NCBI GenBank assembly: GCA_041674345.1
Contig: JBAYVY010000179.1
Location: 1 to 7,472 of the forward strand
Length of the DNA stretch: 7,472 nucleotides
Direction of reading: 5' to 3'
Source of the DNA: JBAYVY01 sp041674345
GTDB lineage: Bacteria > Planctomycetota > Phycisphaerae > Phycisphaerales > Zrk34
Part shown: piece by piece, positions 1 to 3,834 of the stretch
Position numbering within the stretch: the stretch's first letter is position 1
How the letters are laid out: every line of letters begins with the position of its first letter
Program-made: the position numbers and the translations under genes
Notes under the pieces: model-generated
Databases searched by the model: none
What the model saw: only the letters and a program-made list of their open reading frames with translations
Told to the model about the DNA's origin: nothing

Positions 1-54
1 ATATTCGCGGGTCTCGGTAATCAGAATCCGGCTGAGCTGCATCTGAATTTCCAC
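1..54 (-). CDS. Bifunctional nuclease (BFN/DUF151) domain protein, N-terminal fragment
   Basis: Only the first 18 codons are present; the gene leaves the window at base 1. Reading the minus strand from a GTG at 54-52 gives V-E-I-Q followed by MQLSRILITETREY. A GGGAG ribosome-binding site (66-62) sits 7 nt upstream of that GTG and supports it over the in-frame ATG at 42-40. The pattern of an amphipathic strand followed by SRILI-x-ET resembles the start of BFN/DUF151 proteins, which in planctomycetes usually begin with a similar stretch and continue into a sequence on the theme of a Glu-Lys-Asp-Gly turn. That resemblance is from memory and rests on few residues, so the coding call is firmer than the family. 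The gene is divergent from miaB. Confidence 0.45.
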   Translation of the reverse strand, partial: MEIQMQLSRILITETREY

Positions 55-99
55 GACCGTGCTCCCGATGACGTTTGGGGCATTGTAACCCGTCCAAGG

Positions 100-249
100 C
101 CCCAATGACGAATGGCGAATGACCAAAGAATGTCCAAACCCCAATGACGAATGACCCAATAAGCTCCCAATTCCAATGACCAATGTTCAACGTAGCGGTG
201 TATTCCCCGCATGGGTCATTCGTCATTCGGATTTCGTCATTCGTCATTT
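100..249. repeat. Paired 7-bp periodic array (AATGACG family) forming a long inverted repeat
   Basis: This element fills most of the gap between the left-edge gene and miaB. The left half (100-188) is built from AATGACG-like heptamers, including three in a row at 104-124 and a 15-bp direct repeat CCCCAATGACGAATG at 100-114 and 139-153. The right half (215-249) is five heptamers of the complementary type (GTCATTC consensus). The halves contain a perfect 16-bp inverted repeat: 143-158 pairs with 212-227, with a 53-nt loop. The array ends about 20 bp before the miaB ATG. Similar strings occur in planctomycete intergenic regions as far as I recall. Function is unknown; a folded RNA, a protein-binding site or a mobile miniature element are all possible. 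Confidence 0.85.
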
Positions 250-269
250 CTCGCATAAACTATGGGGCC

Positions 270-1853
270 ATGCCTCAATCACGCCAACGAAAGGTCTATC
301 TCGAAACCTTCGGCTGCCAGATGAACCAACTGGACAGCCAACTGGTGTCGTCGCAGCTGCGCGCCCTGGGCTATCACTTCACCGATCAACGCGATGATGC
401 CGATGTCATCCTTTTCAACACGTGCAGTGTGCGGGAACAGGCGGAAAACAAAGTCTATTCGCGCCTCGGCGAACTGCGCGACAAACTTCCGGGCCTGGTG
501 ATCGGCGTGCTGGGCTGCATGGCGGAGCGCGACGGGGCCGACATGGTGCGGCGGATGCCGCACATCGACGTGCTGTGCGGACCCGGTGAACTGGACAAGG
601 TGCCGGCACTGATCGACAACGCCGTGAAAACCCGCTCGCATCAGATCGCGCTTCAGGGCAACACGCATCGGCGCAGCGGCACGCTCTCGGCGGCGGAAGA
701 TCAACTGGAGCTGCTCGATTTGTCCCGCTCGCTGTCGCCGGACGATCACAGCGGATCGGCCTACGTGCGGATCACGCGGGGTTGCAACAAGTTTTGCACC
801 TATTGCGTCGTGCCGTTCACGCGCGGGGCCGAGGTGCATCGCCCGCCGGACCATATCGTGGATGAGTGCAAAAAACTGGCCGACGCGGGGGTGATTGAGA
901 TCACGCTGCTGGGTCAGACGGTGAATCATTATGTGTACGATCACGGCGCGTCGATCAGCGTGGGCGGCGTGCGCCAGCCGCAGGTCGGGCCGGGCGGGGC
1001 GGCGTTCAAACAGCGCGATGCGTATCTCGCGGGCCGGCATGTCACGACATTCGCGCAATTGTTGCGGCGAATCCACGAAGAAGTTCCGGCGATCAAACGG
1101 TTGCGATTCGTGACCAGCTATCCGCGTGATTTTGGTGATGATGTGCTGGAGGTGATGGCCGATTCGCCCCGCATCTGCAAATACCTGCACGTACCGGCCC
1201 AGTCGGGCAGCGACCGCGTGCTGAAACTGATGAACCGGGAATACACCGCCGCCGAATACTGTGCGTTCGTCGATCGTGTGCGGAAATATCTTCCGGGGGT
1301 GATGCTGGCCAGCGATTTCATCGTCGGTTTTCCGACGGAGACGGACGAGGATTTTGAGAAGACGTCGGAGTTGATGCGGTACTGCCGGTTCAAGAACAGC
1401 TTCATTTTCAAGTATTCGCCGAGGCCCGGCACGGTGGCGATTGACCGGTTTGAAGATGATGTGCCGGAGGAGGCCAAGCGGTATCGCAACAATCACCTGC
1501 TGGCGGTGCAGAGTGAAATATCGAAAGCGATTCACGAGTCGATGGTGGGGCGGACGGTGGACGTGCTGGTCGAGGGCGCGAGCAGTCACGAGCAGAAGGG
1601 AATGAGGGATTTAGGGAATAGGGGAATAAGGGAAAGCACCCCCGGAAGCAAAGTCGAGCTGGGGTGGGAGAAACCGGCGGCGACGCGGACCGTGACACAA
1701 TTGTCGGGCCGGACGGAAGGCGACCTGATCGTGATATTTGATGCTGCGGGAAGCGGCGAGGAGTTGGTGGGCCGCATCGTGCCGGTGACGATTCACAGCG
1801 CCAAACCGCTGACATTATTCGGGGAATTGGCGGAACAAGCGGCGGGGGTGTGA
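270..1853 (+). CDS. miaB: tRNA-2-methylthio-N6-dimethylallyladenosine synthase MiaB
   Basis: A radical-SAM methylthiotransferase that adds the 2-methylthio group to i6A37 of tRNAs reading UNN codons, in the cytoplasm. The 527-residue product has the three UPF0004 cysteines (C16 in TFGCQMN, C52 in NTCSVRE, C83 in LGCMAE) that hold the auxiliary [4Fe-4S] cluster, then the radical-SAM motif CNKFCTYC (C172, C176, C179), then a C-terminal TRAM domain ending near TLFGEL. The ATG at 270 is chosen because family members start just before KVYLETFGCQMN; an ATG at 183 would translate the upstream repeat. No good ribosome-binding site precedes it. The protein is longer than usual (about 440-475 residues). 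One extra loop lies at about residues 222-258, after LLGQTVN, and about 30 extra residues lie in the TRAM domain, including a repeat-encoded stretch. MiaB is favoured over MtaB or RimO by the LETFGCQMN start and the LLGQxVN motif. Confidence 0.96.
   Translation: MPQSRQRKVYLETFGCQMNQLDSQLVSSQLRALGYHFTDQRDDADVILFNTCSVREQAENKVYSRLGELRDKLPGLVIGVLGCMAERDGADMVRRMPHIDVLCGPGELDKVPALIDNAVKTRSHQIALQGNTHRRSGTLSAAEDQLELLDLSRSLSPDDHSGSAYVRITRGCNKFCTYCVVPFTRGAEVHRPPDHIVDECKKLADAGVIEITLLGQTVNHYVYDHGASISVGGVRQPQVGPGGAAFKQRDAYLAGRHVTTFAQLLRRIHEEVPAIKRLRFVTSYPRDFGDDVLEVMADSPRICKYLHVPAQSGSDRVLKLMNREYTAAEYCAFVDRVRKYLPGVMLASDFIVGFPTETDEDFEKTSELMRYCRFKNSFIFKYSPRPGTVAIDRFEDDVPEEAKRYRNNHLLAVQSEISKAIHESMVGRTVDVLVEGASSHEQKGMRDLGNRGIRESTPGSKVELGWEKPAATRTVTQLSGRTEGDLIVIFDAAGSGEELVGRIVPVTIHSAKPLTLFGELAEQAAGV
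1597..1636 (+). repeat. Five 8-bp AGGGAATA-type units inside miaB
   Basis: Five consecutive octamers of consensus AGGGAATA cover 40 bp and are read through as residues K443 to about E455 of MiaB (GMRDLGNRGIRE). Other MiaB TRAM domains, as I know them, pass almost directly from the VLVEG strand to the LxGRT strand, so this is an extra loop. The low-complexity, purine-only character differs sharply from the surrounding GC-rich codons and resembles the intergenic arrays of this window. It most likely represents an array that arose or inserted within the gene while keeping it open. Confidence 0.8.
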
Positions 1854-1859
1854 TTTTTC

Positions 1860-1887
1860 TTGACATGCGTATAGCGCATGATATACT
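1860..1887 (+). promoter_or_regulatory. Sigma-70-type promoter of hicAB
   Basis: A perfect TTGACA (1860-1865) is followed after 16 bp by TATACT (1882-1887), five of six matches to the -10 consensus. It starts 7 bp after the miaB stop and would give transcripts beginning near 1894, leaving an untranslated leader of about 50 nt before hicA. The best-formed promoter in the window, it shows that hicAB is transcribed independently of miaB. The spacer carries a palindrome described separately. Confidence 0.75.
1864..1880. promoter_or_regulatory. Candidate hicAB operator 1, palindrome between -35 and -10
   Basis: CATGCG (1864-1869) and CGCATG (1875-1880) form a perfect 6-bp inverted repeat around TATAG, almost exactly filling the promoter spacer. 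A second, offset inverted repeat GTATA (1869-1873) with TATAC (1882-1886) reaches into the -10 box. HicB antitoxins with a ribbon-helix-helix domain are known to repress their own operons by binding such palindromes; assignment to this HicB is inference from position. Confidence 0.6.
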
Positions 1888-1902
1888 TACATTATCAACC
1901 GA

Positions 1903-1917
1903 CCATGTATGACATGG
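1903..1917. promoter_or_regulatory. Candidate hicAB operator 2, palindrome in the leader
   Basis: CCATGT (1903-1908) and ACATGG (1912-1917) form a perfect 15-bp palindrome with a 3-bp centre, about 10 bp after the predicted transcription start and 28 bp before the hicA ATG. It shares CATG half-sites with the palindrome in the promoter spacer, suggesting two sites for the same dimeric repressor. The two centres are 38 bp apart (1872 and 1910). Confidence 0.5.
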
Positions 1918-1945
1918 ACATGGCTATTACAAGGAAGGTTTTGCC

Positions 1946-2140
1946 ATGCCATCGGAAAAACCGTTTCGGGAGATTCGCAAGGCGCTGGAGTCGGCGGGGT
2001 GGGTTTTTATGCGTGTGACTGGATCGCACCATATTTTTACCCGACCGGGACATCAGACGATTTCGATCCCGGTCCATGCCGGAAAGGTCAAGCCACGCTA
2101 TGTCAGGATCATCGAAAAAGAAATTAAAGCTGCGGATTGA
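1946..2140 (+). CDS. hicA: HicA family toxin (mRNA interferase)
   Basis: A 64-residue protein of normal HicA length. HicA toxins have a double-stranded-RNA-binding-like fold and cleave mRNA independently of the ribosome; a histidine in the GSH motif is catalytic. Here the motif is G26-S27-H28-H29 followed by IF, after the typical opening helix and GW (G18-W19), and the C-terminal KxRYVRIIEKEI helix is also family-like. The ATG at 1946 is fixed by an excellent ribosome-binding site AAGGAAGG (1931-1938), 7 nt upstream. hicB overlaps its last 41 bp, so the two are translationally linked. The active-site residue is intact, so the toxin is probably functional. Confidence 0.93.
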   Translation: MPSEKPFREIRKALESAGWVFMRVTGSHHIFTRPGHQTISIPVHAGKVKPRYVRIIEKEIKAAD

Positions 2141-2597
2141 TCGTCCGTTCGCGCCCGAGATTTTGCGGCAGGCCAAGGAATTGGCTGAGAAGTATCGCAT
2201 TGTTCTTTCATGGGAAGATGGCGAGTATTTCGGTGCGGCTTTGGAAATGCCTTTGGTGATGGGGGACGGAAAGACGCCGGATGAATGCGTGACAAATACA
2301 CGTGAGGCGATTGTCGCGGTGATCGCGTTCATGCTTGAGGAAGGCGACGAGATTCCTTTGGCGGGTGGGGAACTCAAGCGTGAGGAGCAGGTGAATGTGC
2401 GGCTGACGACGCCGGAGAAGTTGCAGATTGAGGATGCTTCACGTCGGGAGGGATTTCGCGGGGTGTCGGATTTCGTGAGGTCGGCGTCGTTGCGCGCGGC
2501 GCGGGAATCGGTGCCGGTGGTTGCTCGCGCATCGCCAAGCCGCAAGCGGCAGGGACGATTACCAATCGGAAATCGAAAATCGAAAATCGGAAATTAG
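2100..2597 (+). CDS. hicB: HicB family antitoxin with ribbon-helix-helix domain
   Basis: Cognate antitoxin of HicA, a cytoplasmic protein of 165 residues from the ATG at 2100. That start is preferred over an ATG at 2076 because GGAAAGG (2081-2087) lies 12 nt before it; the 2076 start would add eight residues. After a basic leader, residues about 32-83 form the degraded RNase-H-like HicB domain (YRIVLSWEDGEYFGAALEMP, then DGKTPDEC). Residues about 95-132 (QVNVRLTTPEKL, then GVSDFVRSASLRAAR) look like a ribbon-helix-helix DNA-binding domain, expected to bind the operon's palindromes and repress it. The tail after about residue 140 is basic and low in structure, and its last 11 residues (PIGNRKSKIGN) are encoded by a 7-bp repeat array. 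The TAG stop overlaps the stop of convergent nuoB. Confidence 0.92.
   Translation: MSGSSKKKLKLRIDRPFAPEILRQAKELAEKYRIVLSWEDGEYFGAALEMPLVMGDGKTPDECVTNTREAIVAVIAFMLEEGDEIPLAGGELKREEQVNVRLTTPEKLQIEDASRREGFRGVSDFVRSASLRAARESVPVVARASPSRKRQGRLPIGNRKSKIGN
2565..2592 (+). repeat. Four 7-bp ATCGAAA-type units forming the 3' end of hicB
   Basis: Four heptamers in the order ATCGGAA, ATCGAAA, ATCGAAA, ATCGGAA lie between the hicB body and the convergent nuoB stop. They encode the last residues of HicB, and the following ATTAG supplies its stop. On the other strand the same bases supply the TAA of nuoB. The unit is related to the AAATCGA units before feoB. The original hicB stop was probably lost or lay further upstream; this is inference. 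Confidence 0.8.
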
Positions 2598-3148
2598 TTC
2601 GCCCCGATGGTCAGCGGGACGGGTTGGGGGCGCACGTCGTGGGTCGGCTGGATGGAGATTTGCAGGGGTTTGCGTTTGGCGGGGGGCAGGCCGTCACGAT
2701 CGACGATTTTTTGAATCGTCATGATGCCTTCCATGAGCGTTTCGGGGCGGGGGGGGCAGCCGGGCACATAGACATCGACGGGGATGAACTGGTCGATGCC
2801 CTGGACGACGGCGTAGGTGTCGAACACCCCGCCGGTCGAGGCGCAGGCCCCCATCGAGATCACCCACTTCGGTTCGGTCATCTGCTGATAGATGCGTTGA
2901 AGGACAGGCATGGTTTTCACGGCGACCCGGCCGGCGACGATCAACAGATCGGCTTGGCGGGGTGAGAAGCTCATGCGTTCCATGCCGAAGCGGGACAGAT
3001 CGTAGCGGCTGGACGCGGTGGCCATCAGTTCGATGCCGCAGCAGGCGGTGGCGAAGGGCATCGGCCACATCGACGAGCGGCGGGACCAGTTGACGACCTT
3101 GCGCAGTTGCGTGGTGAGAAATCCATCGGCGGCGAAATCGTAACCCAT
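2594..3148 (-). CDS. nuoB: NADH-quinone oxidoreductase subunit B (NuoB)
   Basis: The 184-residue peripheral-arm subunit of respiratory complex I that carries the terminal [4Fe-4S] cluster N2 and passes electrons to quinone at the inner face of the cytoplasmic membrane. All four ligands are present: the tandem C36-C37 (ATACCGIEL context), C102 (MGACASTGG) and C131 (VPGCPPRPE). The start is an ATG at 3148-3146 with a GGGAG ribosome-binding site (3158-3154), 5 nt away. Normally nuoB lies between nuoA and nuoC. Here no other nuo gene is visible: upstream is a non-coding gap and feoAB on the other strand, and downstream is convergent hicB with stops sharing bases 2595-2596. It is therefore a solitary copy, either part of a scattered complex I or a paralogue. 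Group 4 hydrogenase small subunits share the motif, but the MSFSPRQADLLIVAGRV stretch fits NuoB. Confidence 0.95.
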   Translation of the reverse strand: MGYDFAADGFLTTQLRKVVNWSRRSSMWPMPFATACCGIELMATASSRYDLSRFGMERMSFSPRQADLLIVAGRVAVKTMPVLQRIYQQMTEPKWVISMGACASTGGVFDTYAVVQGIDQFIPVDVYVPGCPPRPETLMEGIMTIQKIVDRDGLPPAKRKPLQISIQPTHDVRPQPVPLTIGAN

Positions 3149-3207
3149 ATGTGCTCCCGTTCAGTGGCGTCCGTGCGAACCCCGGAAGTATGTAAGCCGG
3201 ACGACGC

Positions 3208-3236
3208 ATGATAGAAAATCGTGTGTGAAAGGTCCA
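3208..3236 (-). promoter_or_regulatory. Possible nuoB promoter
   Basis: On the minus strand, TGGACC (3236-3231) is separated by 17 bp from TATCAT (3213-3208), with four of six and five of six matches to the -35 and -10 consensus. It would start transcription about 55 bp upstream of the nuoB ATG. The correct spacing and placement support it, but one such match in a gap of this size could be chance. Confidence 0.3.
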
Positions 3237-3246
3237 GCGAGGGAAA

Positions 3247-3361
3247 GATTTGGTGATTGGGTGAAGTTTGATTGGGTGAAGTGAAGGCGAAGAGGCAAGC
3301 CCGATTCGCGGCACGGACGGTGGATGATTCACCAAATCACCAAATCACCAAATCACCCAAT
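3247..3361. repeat. Paired 8-bp array (CACCAAAT family) between nuoB and feoA
   Basis: The right arm is four octamers (CACCAAAT three times, then CACCCAAT) at 3330-3361. The left arm (3247-3280) is the inverted version, with ATTTGGTG, ATTGGGTG and a further ATTGGGTG. The arms can pair over about 18 bp with one mismatch and enclose about 50 bp of GC-rich unique sequence (3281-3329). It lies in the 354-bp gap between divergent nuoB and feoA, upstream of the feoA promoter. Apart from this element and the promoters, I see nothing in the gap. Confidence 0.85.
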
Positions 3362-3401
3362 ATTTTCCGCTTTGTGCATTGAAAATCGGACCACTTTGGT
3401 G

Positions 3402-3430
3402 TTGACTATGGGTGGTGTGTCCATTAAACT
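3402..3430 (+). promoter_or_regulatory. Sigma-70-type promoter of feoAB
   Basis: TTGACT (3402-3407, five of six) is followed after exactly 17 bp by TAAACT (3425-3430, four of six). It lies about 70 bp before the feoA start. I looked for a Fur box or another inverted site around it and found no convincing one, so iron regulation cannot be read from the sequence. Confidence 0.5.
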
Positions 3431-3502
3431 GAATGCAGTTGAAACACAGTCTCAATTGCGACGCGGCCTGTTTCCGCTCGCAGGGACGGAGTGCTGGTCG
3501 CC

Positions 3503-3730
3503 ATGATGACGCTCAATCAGTTGTTACCCCGCCAGACAGGTCGGGTGATCTCGGTTCGATCCATCGGGCCTGTCACGGGGCGCTTGCTGGCGATGGGCAT
3601 TCTGCCAGGCGTGCTGATCCGCGTGGTCGGCGTGGCGCCGCTGGGCGATCCCATGATGGTCCAGCTCGACGGCTGCCGATTGTCATTACGGCTGGAAGAA
3701 GCCGCGGCGCTGACCGTCGAACCCACATGA
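3503..3730 (+). CDS. feoA: Ferrous iron transport protein A (FeoA)
   Basis: A 75-residue cytoplasmic SH3-like protein that works with FeoB in Fe(II) uptake. The sequence shows the family pattern: hydrophobic leader TLNQLLPRQTG, then RV-x-S-[IV]-x-GPVTGRLLAMGILPG, then VVGVAPLGDPMMVQLDGCRLSLRLEEA, which corresponds to the closing LGDPxxxxxxGxxLxLRxxEA motif. Possible starts are GTG 3491, ATG 3503 and ATG 3506. ATG 3503 is chosen because GGAG (3488-3491) lies 11 nt upstream; the GTG would have its binding site only 4 nt away. It is the first gene of a feoA-feoB-small protein operon, with a 104-bp spacer to feoB that is unusually long for this pair and filled by a repeat. Confidence 0.93.
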   Translation: MMTLNQLLPRQTGRVISVRSIGPVTGRLLAMGILPGVLIRVVGVAPLGDPMMVQLDGCRLSLRLEEAAALTVEPT

Positions 3731-3738
3731 AGAATTGG

Positions 3739-3832
3739 TGATTTTGGATTTGTGATTGGAAGACACGCGCTCGACCGCGTTGGTCGGCCTCATCGGTAAA
3801 TCACAAATCAAAAATCCCAAATCGAAAATCCA
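3739..3832. repeat. Paired 7-bp array (AAATCNN family) in the feoA-feoB spacer
   Basis: The right arm is five perfect-period heptamers beginning AAATC (AAATCAC, AAATCAA, AAATCCC, AAATCGA, AAATCCA) at 3798-3832, ending 2 bp before the feoB ATG. The left arm (3739-3759) is three inverted heptamers, starting 8 bp after the feoA stop. An 11-bp perfect match, 3747-3757 with 3799-3809, forms the stem core, and the outer parts pair imperfectly. The 38-bp loop is GC-rich. In the mRNA this would put the feoB start at the base of a hairpin, and the array replaces any Shine-Dalgarno sequence for feoB. Confidence 0.85.
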
Positions 3833-3834
3833 CC

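Noticed and set aside
100..249. CRISPR array
   Set aside because: Units are 7 bp with no spacers of uniform length, and no cas gene is present; the same holds for the other arrays in the window.
183..269. Upstream ATG at 183 as the miaB start
   Set aside because: The extra 29 residues are translated heptamer repeat and have no counterpart in MiaB; the family start fits 270.
279..1589. Minus-strand open frame of 436 codons over miaB
   Set aside because: It is antisense to a convincing MiaB and rich in His/Arg/Ala as expected from mirrored GC-rich codons; no recognisable domain and no ribosome-binding site.
2076..2099. ATG at 2076 as the hicB start
   Set aside because: The ATG at 2100 has a GGAAAGG site 12 nt upstream and gives a basic leader; the extra eight residues look like hicA read in another frame. 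It cannot be fully excluded.
3362..3502. Fur box before feoA
   Set aside because: No stretch gives a convincing match to the 19-bp Fur palindrome; only loose AT-rich similarity near 3376-3388.
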